The notes: generated by a model from the sequence alone, not told the origin. A stretch of DNA of 64,000 nt from Pedobacter jejuensis (GCF_003725795.1 NZ_RBEE01000001.1:62001-126000), one strand, 5' to 3'. Shown: positions 18,009 to 27,735, counted from the first letter of the stretch. Made by a program: numbers and translations.

Positions 18009-18638
18009 ATGTTAAAAAATATAATTTTAAATATATTTAGAGCAACAAGATTTCATTTACTAATTAACAAAGTAAATGATATTGAAAACATTCAAAGTTG
18101 CAATCGTGGCGTTATAAATAATGGTGCTACATTTTATTCTGAGGCAAAGGTAAATAATCTTGCAAACAACCAAAGTAAAATTGTTTTAGGTAGCAATACC
18201 CATGTTAGGGGAGAATTAGGCGTTTTTAATTATGGTGGTCAGATTAATATTGGAGAAAACGTCTATGTAGGTGAACAAACTAAAATTATGTCTGGTGAAA
18301 GTATTGTAATTGGGAATAATGTTTTAATATCCCACAATGTGAATATTGCTGATTCCTCAGCTCATGAAATAGATTATCTTGACCGTGCACATGCTCATCT
18401 TAAAATGCTAAAATATGGTCACCCGAAAGAAAAGGGATCCGTTCAAACTTCACCAATTGTTATTGAGGATAATGTTTGGATTAATTTTAATTCTATTATT
18501 TTAAAAGGGGTGCATATTGGAAGGGGTTCCATTGTTGCTGCAGGAAGCGTCGTAACAAAAGATGTTCCCGCTTTTTCATTGGTCGCAGGCGTGCCGGCTA
18601 AGGTTATAAAATCCTTAATAAAGAAAGCCGATGATTAG
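18009..18638 (+). CDS. Hexapeptide-repeat acyltransferase (first of an adjacent pair)
   Basis: A 209-residue left-handed beta-helix protein of the CatB/WbbJ acetyltransferase type. It has imperfect hexapeptides from about residue 60 ([40 protein letters not shown]) and the C-terminal signature [48 protein letters not shown]. The likely reaction is O-acetylation of a sugar in the cluster A repeat unit with acetyl-CoA. The His in [20 protein letters not shown] resembles the catalytic position of the family. It begins 7 nt after wzx and overlaps the next acyltransferase by 8 nt. The acceptor sugar is unknown. Confidence 0.85.
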   Translation: MLKNIILNIFRATRFHLLINKVNDIENIQSCNRGVINNGATFYSEAKVNNLANNQSKIVLGSNTHVRGELGVFNYGGQINIGENVYVGEQTKIMSGESIVIGNNVLISHNVNIADSSAHEIDYLDRAHAHLKMLKYGHPKEKGSVQTSPIVIEDNVWINFNSIILKGVHIGRGSIVAAGSVVTKDVPAFSLVAGVPAKVIKSLIKKADD

Positions 18639-19272
18639 AACTCTTATTTCTAAAATGATCTCCCTCTTAAGGAGAAAAAAATTCGATTCATACATTGAAT
18701 CAGTAAGGCCATTTATTGATCTCGGAGAATCATATTTTTATAAAAGCTTTAAAATGCACTCATGTGATGGAGCATTACCAAATAAAAAATTTTTAAAAAT
18801 TGGCAATAATTCCATCCTTGATTGCCAAATAAGCTTTCATGATAAAGATAGCGAATTTATTATAGGTAATAATTGTTGGATTGGGTCCAGTAATATCACG
18901 TGTAAAAATAAAATAGAGATTGGAGATAATGTCTTTATTTCTTGGAATTGCTACATTAGCGATCATAATTCTCACTCAATTAATTATTTAGATAGAAGAA
19001 ATGATATTGAACAACAATTAAGTGACTATCGGAATGACTTTGATTTGCTTGCAACAAAAAATTGGACAACTGTTGCATCGAAGCCAATTAAAATTGAAAG
19101 TGATGCCTGGATTGGAATGAATTGCGTTATATTAAAAGGAGTAACAATTGGTGAAGGTGCCATCGTTGGTGCTGGTAGTGTTGTAACAAAGGACGTTCTG
19201 CCTTGGACTATAGTAGGTGGAAATCCAGCAAAAAAGATAAAAGATATTCCACAAGAATTTAAAAAGAAATGA
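18631..19272 (+). CDS. Hexapeptide-repeat acyltransferase (second of an adjacent pair)
   Basis: A 213-residue protein of the same fold as its upstream neighbour. Hexapeptides run from about residue 50, then [20 protein letters not shown], where the neighbour has [20 protein letters not shown]. The C-terminal block is [48 protein letters not shown]. The shared SINYLDR/EIDYLDR segment suggests both come from an old duplication, or modify similar acceptors. It overlaps the upstream gene by 8 nt and the downstream epimerase by 4 nt (ATGA), so it is translated within the same operon. Probably O-acetylation; substrate not predictable. Confidence 0.85.
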   Translation: MIRTLISKMISLLRRKKFDSYIESVRPFIDLGESYFYKSFKMHSCDGALPNKKFLKIGNNSILDCQISFHDKDSEFIIGNNCWIGSSNITCKNKIEIGDNVFISWNCYISDHNSHSINYLDRRNDIEQQLSDYRNDFDLLATKNWTTVASKPIKIESDAWIGMNCVILKGVTIGEGAIVGAGSVVTKDVLPWTIVGGNPAKKIKDIPQEFKKK

Positions 19273-20159
19273 AAGTAATAATTATAGGCTCTAAGGGATT
19301 CATTGGTTCACACCTCTTTAAATTTTTCTCTACTTCAAATGAAGTTTGGGGCGCTGACATATCCAGTAGTACCGAAGAAAAATATTTTATGCTTGCACTT
19401 CAAAATACGAGTTTTGAGTCCATTTTTGAAGAAAATGATTTTGATGTTTGCATTAATGCTAGTGGTAATGGAAGTGTACCAATATCGCTTAACAAGCCAG
19501 TTTATGATTACGAGCTCAATGTTACTAATACTATAAAACTATTAGATTCGATAAGGGTGCATAATCCAACATGTAAGTTTATTAATATGTCTTCGGCTGC
19601 AGTTTATGGTAATCCAACAACGTTACCTATAGTAGAATCTAATGTTCTTAAACCTTTATCGCCGTATGGATGGCATAAACTTTATGCTGAGCAATTATGC
19701 AAGGAATATTACTATTTGTATAATATTCAAACAATTAATTTGAGGCTTTTTTCCGTTTATGGAGAACATTTAAAAAAGCAGCTGTTTTGGGATACATATC
19801 AAAAGGCTATAAGGTCAAATCAGATAGAACTTTTTGGTTCTGGAGAAGAAACCAGAGATTTCATATACGTAGAAGATCTATTAAATGCGATAGATTGTAT
19901 AGTTAAGAGGGGACTTTTTAACGGTGAAGCAATAAACATTGCAACTGGTAAAGAGACGAGTATAAAAGAAGCGACTCAAACTTTTTGCGAGTTTATTGAC
20001 CCGAATATAAAGATTTCTTTTAATAATTTAATTAAACCTGGCGACCCTTTGAATTGGAAAGCAGATATAAGTATGTTAAAAAGCTTCGGCTTTGAGCCAA
20101 AAGTTAATATAGAGTTAGGGTTAGAAAATACAGTAAGATGGTTGAAAAAAAACAAATAA
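19269..20159 (+). CDS. NAD-dependent epimerase/dehydratase, extended SDR
   Basis: A 296-residue extended short-chain dehydrogenase acting on a nucleotide-activated sugar. It has the Rossmann motif GSKGFIGSH at residues 7-15, an active-site region [19 protein letters not shown], and the catalytic Tyr-Lys pair in [12 protein letters not shown]. The [20 protein letters not shown] segment is typical of sugar epimerases such as UDP-glucose or UDP-GlcNAc 4-epimerase. The catalytic set is intact. It overlaps both neighbours (4 nt and 22 nt). The product sugar cannot be fixed from sequence alone. Confidence 0.82.
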   Translation: MKVIIIGSKGFIGSHLFKFFSTSNEVWGADISSSTEEKYFMLALQNTSFESIFEENDFDVCINASGNGSVPISLNKPVYDYELNVTNTIKLLDSIRVHNPTCKFINMSSAAVYGNPTTLPIVESNVLKPLSPYGWHKLYAEQLCKEYYYLYNIQTINLRLFSVYGEHLKKQLFWDTYQKAIRSNQIELFGSGEETRDFIYVEDLLNAIDCIVKRGLFNGEAINIATGKETSIKEATQTFCEFIDPNIKISFNNLIKPGDPLNWKADISMLKSFGFEPKVNIELGLENTVRWLKKNK

Positions 20160-21274
20160 CTTTAATATACTCGTACAACGATAACTGGATTGGTGGAACT
20201 TATTACATATTGAATATAATAAAGTCTTTAAAATTTTTGGGCGAGAACGATCAACCTAGAATTTTGGTAGTTTGCGATATAGGGACTGATAGAACTGAAA
20301 TTTTAAAAATCGGATATAAATTTATCGATTTTCTTGAATTTTCTTTTGAATTTAATATTGGAGAACGAATCATTAATAAGATAGGAAGATTGATATTGGG
20401 CAAACTTTTAGTTAAAAAAAAAATACCTATCAAAGATGTCAAAAATCTTTATCCTGTGTCTGATTTTATAAGTACAACAAATGTTACTGGGTTTTACTAT
20501 TGGATACCTGATTTTCAGGAGCATTATCTGCCTCAATTTTTTTCGAAAGGTGATTTGGCTAGTAGATTTAAAGCTCAGAACAGTTTAGTAAAGGGAAAGT
20601 ATCCTATAGTTTTCAGTAGTCAAAATGCTTATGATGATTATGAGAAATTTTATCCACATAATCAAAATGAAAAGAAGGTTTTGAGATTTGTTAGTATTCT
20701 TGGCGCTAAATATTTGGACATCAATATAGATGTAGTATTAGAAAAATTTAAATTAAAAAAGCCCTATTTTATTGTTCCAAACCAATTCTGGAGGCATAAA
20801 AATCATATTGTAATTCTAAAAGCAGTAAAACTACTTGCACAGAAAAGAAAAGACTTCCACGTTGTTTTTACAGGCAAAGAGCATGATTTTAGGCATCCCG
20901 AACATGTACCTGAACTTAAACAATTTATTAAAGACAACAATCTTGAAGATAGATTTTCATTTTTGGGATTTATAGATAGAAATGAACAATTATGTCTTAT
21001 GAAGCATTCGATATCTATAATCCAACCTTCCCTTTTCGAAGGGTGGAGCACTGTTGTTGAGGATACAAAAGCGATAAATCATTTTATTGTTTTATCAGAT
21101 ATAAATTTGCACAGAGAACAAATAAATCAGAATTGTCTGTTCTTTGATCCTTATAGCGATCAAGCTCTTGCTGATAAAATGGAAGAAGTTCTTCGGGGTG
21201 TAAATATCGTGGAAAATAACTATTCTGATGAAATCATGAAGAGTGGTTTGAAGTTTATATCATTATTTAATTAA
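20138..21274 (+). CDS. Glycosyltransferase, GT4-like (GT-B fold)
   Basis: A 378-residue protein whose C-terminal half has the GT4 donor site: KPYFIVPNQFWRHKNH, VVFTGKEHD, FLGFIDRNEQLCLMKHSISI, and QPSLFEGWSTVVEDTKAINH with the Glu residues of the E-x7-E motif. The N-terminal half (IYSYNDNWIGGTYYILNIIK) fits the acceptor domain. It should transfer one sugar onto the growing lipid-linked repeat unit. The start codon lies inside the upstream epimerase (22-nt overlap). A run of ten A at 20414-20423 lies in frame and could slip during replication. Linkage is unknown. Confidence 0.83.
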   Translation: MVEKKQITLIYSYNDNWIGGTYYILNIIKSLKFLGENDQPRILVVCDIGTDRTEILKIGYKFIDFLEFSFEFNIGERIINKIGRLILGKLLVKKKIPIKDVKNLYPVSDFISTTNVTGFYYWIPDFQEHYLPQFFSKGDLASRFKAQNSLVKGKYPIVFSSQNAYDDYEKFYPHNQNEKKVLRFVSILGAKYLDINIDVVLEKFKLKKPYFIVPNQFWRHKNHIVILKAVKLLAQKRKDFHVVFTGKEHDFRHPEHVPELKQFIKDNNLEDRFSFLGFIDRNEQLCLMKHSISIIQPSLFEGWSTVVEDTKAINHFIVLSDINLHREQINQNCLFFDPYSDQALADKMEEVLRGVNIVENNYSDEIMKSGLKFISLFN

Positions 21275-21340
21275 CATAAGTTAAGATATGGAATTGGTGC
21301 AAGTATCTAGAGTTTTATTAAATTTAATTCTAGCTAATTT

Positions 21341-22063
21341 ATGATAGATACACTTCCTAAAATAACCATCATAACTGTTGTCTTCAATGGGAAAGATAGC
21401 CTGTTGCAAACAATAAATAGCGTATCTAATATTGGCTATAATAATTTAGAATACATTATTATAGATGGAGGCTCTAATGATGGCACGCAGGAAATTATAC
21501 AAGAAAATGAATCTAAAATCACTTATTGGCTTTCAGAAAAAGACAAAGGTATTTACGATGCAATGAACAAAGGATGGGCAAAGGCGGATTCAAATTCTTA
21601 TATACTTTACCTTGGTTCCGGAGATACTATAATCCAGCTACCAGATATGAATCAATATCGAGATATAGATATTATTTATGGAAATGTAAATTTAGGTGAA
21701 AAACATATTTTTCAATCAGAGATTAGCTGGCGGTCGTATTTTGGTAATACCATTCATCACCAGGCGTTGCTTATAAAAAAAGGTATCCATACATCTCCTC
21801 CATTTTCTTTAAATTATAAAATATATGCAGATTTTGATTTTAACCAAAGATTGATGAAAGCCGGGCATAAATTTCATAAAGATGAAAATTTTAGGGGTTA
21901 TGCCTTAGAGGGAGGTGTAAGTGAAGAAATTGCTGTTAAGGAATCTTTACAGGTTGTTCGTGATAATTACGGAGTAGTGGTGAGTGCTATTGCAGCTGTC
22001 TACTATAAAGTGCAAAAAATATATGGGAATAAAAAAATTAATAGCAGTAATAGTTCTATATAA
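21341..22063 (+). CDS. Glycosyltransferase family 2 (WcaE-like subgroup)
   Basis: A 240-residue GT-A enzyme. The N terminus has ITIITVVFNGKDSLLQTINS, then IIDGGSNDGTQEIIQEN and the subgroup signature WLSEKDKGIYDAMNKGWAKA. The metal-binding region reads YLGSGDT rather than the usual NSDD, as in some colanic-acid type GT2 enzymes. HHQALLIKK and ADFDFNQRL complete the pattern. It begins 66 nt after the GT4 gene, the longest gap in this part of the operon, and overlaps the next glycosyltransferase by 41 nt. Donor and acceptor are not predictable. Confidence 0.87.
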   Translation: MIDTLPKITIITVVFNGKDSLLQTINSVSNIGYNNLEYIIIDGGSNDGTQEIIQENESKITYWLSEKDKGIYDAMNKGWAKADSNSYILYLGSGDTIIQLPDMNQYRDIDIIYGNVNLGEKHIFQSEISWRSYFGNTIHHQALLIKKGIHTSPPFSLNYKIYADFDFNQRLMKAGHKFHKDENFRGYALEGGVSEEIAVKESLQVVRDNYGVVVSAIAAVYYKVQKIYGNKKINSSNSSI

Positions 22064-22871
22064 GAGTTCTTTAGAAAATTCTGAAAGCTTTAAAACGTTG
22101 AAGAATTCTCTGATAGATTTCGAGGATGAATTAACTTTGGTAGTTTACAATAATTCGCCTGATTACTGGACATATAATGGTAAAGCTCATAAAAGGGTAG
22201 ACATTAAATATATTGAAGATAACACTAATTCTGGTGTTGGTAGAGCCTATAATGAGGCTTTTAAAATTGCTACAGTATTAGAGAAAGACTACATTATTCT
22301 TCTTGATCAAGATACAACCATTTCAATTGATTTTTTCGATTTATTTCTAAAAATCCTAAATAATCAGCAAAATGTGAAGGTTTCGCTATATTCCCCATTA
22401 ATAACTAATGGTAAGAAACTTATATCGCCATCAAAATTTGTACTTTTTTCTAGTCAGGAGTTACATTATAAACCTAATGGGGTTGTCCCTTTGAAAGGAT
22501 TAGCCGTAATTAACAGTGGATTAATAATTTCAACATCTTTATTTAAAGAAGTTGGAGGCTATAACGAAAAAATTAAGTTAGACTTTAGCGATTTTGATTT
22601 TTTAAAACGCTGCTTAGCTTTTACTCAAGATATTTTTATATTAAACACCGCATTTCATCACTCTCTATCAAGCGAAGAAGCTGTTTCGAAGCAAAGCGCC
22701 GTTACTAGATTCGATTATTATTTAGAAGGCGCCAAACACTACAAAAAAAATAGTGCTGTTGCTTTAGGCCTGTACACATGGATTTTTTTGAGGTCCATTA
22801 AATTGAATATGAAATATAAAACTTTTATCTTTACAAAAAAAACTATTCTTTCTTTAACTAAAATTGCATAA
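22023..22871 (+). CDS. Glycosyltransferase family 2, rhamnosyltransferase-like (RfbF type)
   Basis: A 282-residue protein counted from ATG 22023 (MGIKKLIAVIVLYKSS); a GTG 13 codons upstream is less likely because the family begins at this strand. Features are VVYNNSPDYW, NSGVGRAYNEAF and the LLDQDTTI motif, which is the metal site of the RfbF/WbbL-like rhamnosyltransferases. GGYNEKIKLDFSDFDFLKRC fits the acceptor-side loop. dTDP-rhamnose from rfbABCD at 4-7.4 kb is a reasonable donor, but this is inferred from subfamily resemblance. The stop shares one base with the wzy start (TAATG). Confidence 0.83.
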   Translation: MGIKKLIAVIVLYKSSLENSESFKTLKNSLIDFEDELTLVVYNNSPDYWTYNGKAHKRVDIKYIEDNTNSGVGRAYNEAFKIATVLEKDYIILLDQDTTISIDFFDLFLKILNNQQNVKVSLYSPLITNGKKLISPSKFVLFSSQELHYKPNGVVPLKGLAVINSGLIISTSLFKEVGGYNEKIKLDFSDFDFLKRCLAFTQDIFILNTAFHHSLSSEEAVSKQSAVTRFDYYLEGAKHYKKNSAVALGLYTWIFLRSIKLNMKYKTFIFTKKTILSLTKIA

Positions 22872-24226
22872 TGCAGGATATTGTATTCTCTTTTGATCTC
22901 ACTACCCTGACTTTTCTTTTTTTTGCAGTTTTTGCTATTTATTTCATTTTACTTAGGAAGCAAATATTTTTATGGTTTGATCCATTACTTATATTCATTT
23001 TTTTTAACAGCGTTTCAATAGCGTTTGTTATCTATTTATATTTTTTTGAACACTCTATTAAATTAGAATATTTTTTGAGTTTTATGTCCTGCATAATTGC
23101 TTTTATAGCGGGAATTGCATTAGGTGGTAGAAGGGGCTTACCAAATTTTAGTGAGGTAAAACGTGCCAATACAATCGGTTCTTCTTATAATTATGCACTT
23201 CTCGTTGATGTATTTATGGTAATATGCTTATTAATCATGCTTATATCAAATCTTTTAATGCTTTTAGTTAAAGGAAGTTTGCCTATTTTTTCAGCAAATC
23301 CAAGTGAGGCTAAAATCTTACTCTACACAGGTGGCTGGGGGATTGTCAAAAGGATAAATTTTGCATTATTGAATTTTGTTTTGGCAATTCCACTAATAAA
23401 AATGTTTCATCCTAGTATAAAACTAAAATTTAAACAGAAATCTTTTTATGTAATCTGCTTACTACTATGTGTGATGATTATGGTGACCATGGGCTCAAAA
23501 TCTTCACTTTTAATAATGTTGAATTTATTGTTTGCTATTGCTTTAGTAAATAAATCATTTGGTATTTTGATTGTTGATAAATTAAAAACCAATTTTAATA
23601 AGGCGATTATCTCGAAATGGGCAAAATATTCTTTAATAATTGCTTTATCATTTATGTTAACTATAATCGTTTTATCTGGAGTAGAAACGTCCTCTTTGGA
23701 TTCAGTTATAACTAGATTAGTTGCTTCTGGTGATGCATTTTATTTTTTTTATGTGTTCGATATCTATTCTGATTTTAATCATTCCGCAATAGATTATATT
23801 CCTCATATTTTGAACCCATTCTTAGCAATGATTAGAGCGACAGATTACGAATTTGCTATTGGAGCATATATAATAAACTATTCTATAGGTTTACCACTAG
23901 ACGCATTAAGTACTTTCGGGCCAAATGCACAACATCCCTTGGAAGGCTTAATATATTTTGGAAAATACGGTGCACCTTTTTATTCTTTTAGTGTTGGATA
24001 TATAATTTCTTATATTAGAATTGGTTTTTTAAGAAGAATGGGTCCATATCCAAACAATTTTATTTTAGTTATTTATGTTGTTTTGTCATCAATGATTATT
24101 ACAGCCGCCACAGATGTACCTCTTTTTATGCAGGTCTTTTATGATGTAGTAATTTATGGGGTTATTGTTTTAATAGTATCAATACTTATAAGTGAAGTGT
24201 TGAATAAAGGTAGGAGGTATGTTTGA
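22871..24226 (+). CDS. Oligosaccharide repeat-unit polymerase, Wzy type
   Basis: A 451-residue membrane protein with about 10-12 hydrophobic helices and a long periplasmic loop near residues 270-340 (ATDYEFAIGAYIINYSIGLP). It has no enzymatic motif beyond this topology, which is usual for Wzy. Its place between glycosyltransferases in a cluster that already has Wzx and Wzz supports the role: joining repeat units on the periplasmic side of the inner membrane. It does not resemble the second Wzy candidate at 46847-48253, so the two probably handle different repeat units. A T8 run lies at 22917-22924 within the first helix and another at 23743-23750. Confidence 0.82.
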   Translation: MQDIVFSFDLTTLTFLFFAVFAIYFILLRKQIFLWFDPLLIFIFFNSVSIAFVIYLYFFEHSIKLEYFLSFMSCIIAFIAGIALGGRRGLPNFSEVKRANTIGSSYNYALLVDVFMVICLLIMLISNLLMLLVKGSLPIFSANPSEAKILLYTGGWGIVKRINFALLNFVLAIPLIKMFHPSIKLKFKQKSFYVICLLLCVMIMVTMGSKSSLLIMLNLLFAIALVNKSFGILIVDKLKTNFNKAIISKWAKYSLIIALSFMLTIIVLSGVETSSLDSVITRLVASGDAFYFFYVFDIYSDFNHSAIDYIPHILNPFLAMIRATDYEFAIGAYIINYSIGLPLDALSTFGPNAQHPLEGLIYFGKYGAPFYSFSVGYIISYIRIGFLRRMGPYPNNFILVIYVVLSSMIITAATDVPLFMQVFYDVVIYGVIVLIVSILISEVLNKGRRYV

Positions 24227-24924
24227 AAATTAGTGTCTGTTTAGCAACGTTTAATGGTAGTAAATATATCAAGGAGCAATTAATTTCAATAGCTTCGCAA
24301 ATCAAAAAGGACGATGAGATTATTATTTCTGATGATCAATCATCGGATGATACCATTCAAATTATAGAAAGCTTTAATGACGATAGAATTAAAATCTTTA
24401 TCAATGAAGGTGAACGAGGTTACTCAAAGAATTTCGAAAATGCAATATCAAAATCTTCGGGAGATATTTTATTTATATCTGACCAAGATGATGTATGGAT
24501 GAATAATAAAGTAATCGAAATGGTCGATGCATTAAAGAATGCAACTCTAGTAATGCATGATGCTTTAATTGTTGACGGGGAATTAAATGTCATTAATCAA
24601 TCTCATTTCGAATTATATAAAGTAAAGAGGGGTTTTTGGAACAACTTTTTAAAGACGAGATATATTGGAGCATGCATTGCATTTAGACGTGAAATTCTTG
24701 ATAAAGCGCTGCCCTTTCCTTCTAATCAAAAACTTTGTGCTTATGATTATTGGTTAACAATTATTTCAGAATATTATTATAAAGTAGAGTTATTAGATAA
24801 ACCTTTAATAAGATATAGAAGGCATGGGTCTAATGCATCAACAGGAGGAATGTTAAGCCAAAATTCTACGTATCATAAATTAAAAGTTAGATTTTATTCA
24901 TTATATAATTTGTTAAATAGATAA
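24223..24924 (+). CDS. Glycosyltransferase family 2
   Basis: A 233-residue GT-A enzyme with ISVCLATFNGSKYIKEQLIS at the N terminus, IISDDQSSDDTIQII, NFENAISKSSGDILFISDQD, DVW, and YDYWLTI. The ISDQDDVW motif is typical of GT2 enzymes acting in capsule and O-antigen synthesis, often rhamnosyl- or galactosyltransferases. The start is TTG 24223, supported by a strong Shine-Dalgarno AGGAGG at 24212-24217; such sequences are uncommon in Bacteroidota. It overlaps the wzy stop by 4 nt. Specificity is not predictable. Confidence 0.86.
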   Translation: MKISVCLATFNGSKYIKEQLISIASQIKKDDEIIISDDQSSDDTIQIIESFNDDRIKIFINEGERGYSKNFENAISKSSGDILFISDQDDVWMNNKVIEMVDALKNATLVMHDALIVDGELNVINQSHFELYKVKRGFWNNFLKTRYIGACIAFRREILDKALPFPSNQKLCAYDYWLTIISEYYYKVELLDKPLIRYRRHGSNASTGGMLSQNSTYHKLKVRFYSLYNLLNR

Positions 24925-24932
24925 TTAATAAA

Positions 24933-25538
24933 ATGAGTAATTTATTTAAGAGATATTCCTCTTTTCAACTGATAAAACTTGGTATCAATCTTATAAGGAC
25001 TAAAGCATTATTTCGTAATGCTAAGATCATACGATTTCCATTTGATATAAGGGGGAAAAAGTATATTAAAATTGATAATGGATTTACTACAGGCGTAGGT
25101 TGTAGGATAGAGGCATACCCTATTAATGAGGAAACTGTTTTGACTATAGGTAAGAATGTTCAAATGAATGATTATGTACACGTTACTGCAATGGAAAAAG
25201 TTTCTATTGGAGATAATGTTTTGATGGCTAGCAAAATTTATATATCTGATTGCTCACATGGTAGCTATGCTGGAAATAAATTTGATAGCAGTCCTTTAAC
25301 AACGCCAATGGAAAGAAAAATGCACTCTAAAGAAGTTATAATTGGAAATAATGTCTGGCTCGGAGAGTTTGTCTCCGTATTACCTGGTGTGACAATTGGC
25401 TCAGGAAGTATAATTGGAGCTAATTCAGTTGTATCTAAGAATATACCAAGCAACGTTATAGCTGTTGGTTCTCCTGCTAAACCAATTAAAAAATTTAATT
25501 TTGAAACCCAAAGATGGGATAAGATAGTAACAATATGA
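24933..25538 (+). CDS. Hexapeptide-repeat acyltransferase (third in cluster A)
   Basis: A 201-residue left-handed beta-helix acyltransferase. Hexapeptides start near residue 65 (TIGKNVQMNDYVHVTAMEKV, SIGDNVLMASKIYISDCSHG) and end in NNVWLGEFVSVLPGVTIGSG, SIIGANSVVSKNIPSNVIAV, GSPAKPIKKF. The SDCSHGSYAG segment holds a His at the usual catalytic position of WcaF/CatB-like O-acetyltransferases. Length is normal. It lies 8 nt after the GT2 gene and overlaps the following epimerase by 4 nt. It is more distant from the pair at 18009-19272 than those are from each other. Acceptor unknown. Confidence 0.86.
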   Translation: MSNLFKRYSSFQLIKLGINLIRTKALFRNAKIIRFPFDIRGKKYIKIDNGFTTGVGCRIEAYPINEETVLTIGKNVQMNDYVHVTAMEKVSIGDNVLMASKIYISDCSHGSYAGNKFDSSPLTTPMERKMHSKEVIIGNNVWLGEFVSVLPGVTIGSGSIIGANSVVSKNIPSNVIAVGSPAKPIKKFNFETQRWDKIVTI

Positions 25539-26668
25539 AAAATGTTTTAATTACCGGAGGAGCCGGGTTTATAGGAAGCAATTTGGCGCTAAAATTAATT
25601 AGCAAGGGTTATAATATAACTGTATTAGATAATTTATCTGTCCAGATACATGGCGAGAATGCAGAATCAACATCCCCATTATTTCAAAGTATCTATAATA
25701 AGGTAAAGTTTTTGCGGGGTACTGTTACTTCCAAACAAGATTGGGAAATGGCAATTGCTGGCCAAGATGTGATTGTGCATTATGCTGCAGAAACAGGTAC
25801 TGGCCAATCAATGTATGAAATACAAAAATATGTTGATGTAAATGTGAATGGCACCGCTATTATGTTGGATTTATTAGCAAATACAACCCATCAGGTTAAA
25901 AAGGTAATCATTGCCTCTTCACGTTCTATTTATGGCGAGGGGAAATATATTAATCAAAAAGGTGAAAGCATCTATCCTAAACATCGTACCGCCGAATATA
26001 TGGATAATGGCGATTTTGAAGTTAAATCACCTGGTTCAACAGAATTGCGATTAGTGGCTACGGATGAAGATTCAAAAATTCACCCATCTTCAGTTTATGG
26101 TATAACAAAGCAAAACCAAGAACAAATGATTATGACGGTTTGCCCTACTATTGGCGTTTCGCCTGTTGCGTTTAGATACCAAAATGTTTATGGGCCGGGC
26201 CAATCCTTAAAAAATCCATACACTGGTATATTATCAATTTTTTCGACACAAATAAAAAATGGCAATGGCATTAATATTTTCGAAGATGGAAGGGAAACAC
26301 GCGACTTCGTTTTTATCGATGATGTTGTAGATGCTACAATTTTAGGAATAGAAAAGGAAGAAGCAAATAATGAAATTTTTAATGTTGGTACTGGTGTTCC
26401 TACAGATGTGATTACAGTTGCTAATGGGTTAATTGCAAATTATGGTATACATGTACCCGTTAAAGTTAGCGGTAATTATAGGCTTGGTGATATACGTCAT
26501 AATTATGCAGATTTAACTAAAATTGAGAAATTATTAGGGTTTTCACCTAAAGTAAACTTTACGCAAGGACTAGCGCTATTTGCAAAATGGGTAAATACCC
26601 AAGAGGTGCAGGAAGATAAATATGAAAAATCTATTGAGGAGATGAAAGCAAAAGGGTTATATAAATAA
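25535..26668 (+). CDS. Sugar-nucleotide epimerase/dehydratase, possibly dTDP-L-rhamnose 4-epimerase
   Basis: A 377-residue extended SDR with GGAGFIGSN at residues 8-16, HYAAETGTGQSMYE, ASSRSIYGEG and the catalytic pair in SSVYGITKQNQEQ. The AAETGTGQSMYEI and FRYQNVYGPGQSLKNPYTGI segments remind me of dTDP-L-rhamnose 4-epimerases, which make dTDP-6-deoxy-L-talose. An insert with PGSTELRLVATDEDSKIHPS is also seen in that group. If correct, it would draw on the rfbABCD product. I hold the substrate at moderate confidence; the SDR fold and intact catalytic residues are certain. Start ATG overlaps the acyltransferase stop by 4 nt. Confidence 0.8.
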   Translation: MKNVLITGGAGFIGSNLALKLISKGYNITVLDNLSVQIHGENAESTSPLFQSIYNKVKFLRGTVTSKQDWEMAIAGQDVIVHYAAETGTGQSMYEIQKYVDVNVNGTAIMLDLLANTTHQVKKVIIASSRSIYGEGKYINQKGESIYPKHRTAEYMDNGDFEVKSPGSTELRLVATDEDSKIHPSSVYGITKQNQEQMIMTVCPTIGVSPVAFRYQNVYGPGQSLKNPYTGILSIFSTQIKNGNGINIFEDGRETRDFVFIDDVVDATILGIEKEEANNEIFNVGTGVPTDVITVANGLIANYGIHVPVKVSGNYRLGDIRHNYADLTKIEKLLGFSPKVNFTQGLALFAKWVNTQEVQEDKYEKSIEEMKAKGLYK

Positions 26669-26669
26669 G

Positions 26670-27659
26670 ATGGACAATTTAAAGGGGAAAAGCATTTTAT
26701 TATTATCTCCCAAATTTTTTAACTACGAAATAGAAATCGTAAATGCTTTAAAGGTAGCTGGAGCAAGTGTAGTTTGGATTGATGAACGACCATCAAATAC
26801 GTTTTTTACCAAGGCAATTATAAGATTAAATAAAAATTTTTTAAAACGAAAAATCAAGAATTATTACAATTCAGTTTTAAAACAAATTTCAGATAAACAA
26901 AAACATTTCGATTTCATTTTTATAATAAGTCCTGAAACATTAACTCCAACAATATTAACATCAATTAAAACTCAATACTTAAATGCTAAAGTTATTTTGT
27001 ACATGTGGGATTCGTTTAAGAACAAGGGTGCGCTTGAATTGCTACCATTAGTAGATAGGGCAATAAGCTTTGATAAAAACGATGCACAGCAATATGATTT
27101 AAGCTTTAGAGCGCTTTTTTATATAGATGCATATAAAAAACAATCAATTGCATTTAGATACGATTTGCTATTTACCGGAACAGCCCATAGCGATAGGTAT
27201 AATTTTGTAAAAAGATTAGTTGCTAAAATTCCGGAATTAAATGTTAAGCTTTTTTTCTATTTAAGTAGCAAGAAATTGTTTTGGGCTAAAAAGCTATCTG
27301 ATAAGGAATTTAAATCGATTAAGTTGAGTGATATCTCTTTTATTCCGCTAAACCATAAAACAACAGCAGATTTGGTTCATCGGTCGAAGATTATTTTAGA
27401 TATAAATCACCCTAATCAAGTAGGTTTAACAATGCGAACTTTAGAAACATTGGGTGCGCAAAAAAAATTAATTACGACAAATAGCGATATCGTAAATTAT
27501 GATTTTTATAACGAAAACAATTTTTTATTAATCGACAGAGAAAATCCTGTTATGCCGAATACTTTTATCAATTCTGAATACGTACCTACAGAAAGTGAAT
27601 TACTTATTAAATATAGTATTCATGGATGGGTGTGTGATGTATTTCAGCTTAATCTTTAA
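26670..27659 (+). CDS. Putative glycosyltransferase, GT-B-like
   Basis: A 329-residue protein I recognise only loosely. The N-terminal half has Rossmann-like strands (KSILLLSPKFFNYEIEIVNA, FDFIFIISPETLTPTILTSI, KVILYMWDS). The C-terminal half has LLFTGTAHSDRYNF and HRSKIILDINHPNQVGLTMR followed by TLETLGAQKKLITTN, which matches the donor-site region of CgeB-like or Glyco_trans_1_2 proteins (Arg-Thr-x-Glu-x3-xG). There is no signal peptide. One base separates it from the epimerase. The context supports transfer of a sugar in cluster A; alternatively it could be a non-catalytic relative. Confidence 0.65.
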   Translation: MDNLKGKSILLLSPKFFNYEIEIVNALKVAGASVVWIDERPSNTFFTKAIIRLNKNFLKRKIKNYYNSVLKQISDKQKHFDFIFIISPETLTPTILTSIKTQYLNAKVILYMWDSFKNKGALELLPLVDRAISFDKNDAQQYDLSFRALFYIDAYKKQSIAFRYDLLFTGTAHSDRYNFVKRLVAKIPELNVKLFFYLSSKKLFWAKKLSDKEFKSIKLSDISFIPLNHKTTADLVHRSKIILDINHPNQVGLTMRTLETLGAQKKLITTNSDIVNYDFYNENNFLLIDRENPVMPNTFINSEYVPTESELLIKYSIHGWVCDVFQLNL

Positions 27660-27735
27660 ATTAGTGCTTTATATATTTCAGTTGAAGCACGTTTAAATAT
27701 AAAGAAACTGAACTTTATTTCTTAGAATCACCTTA

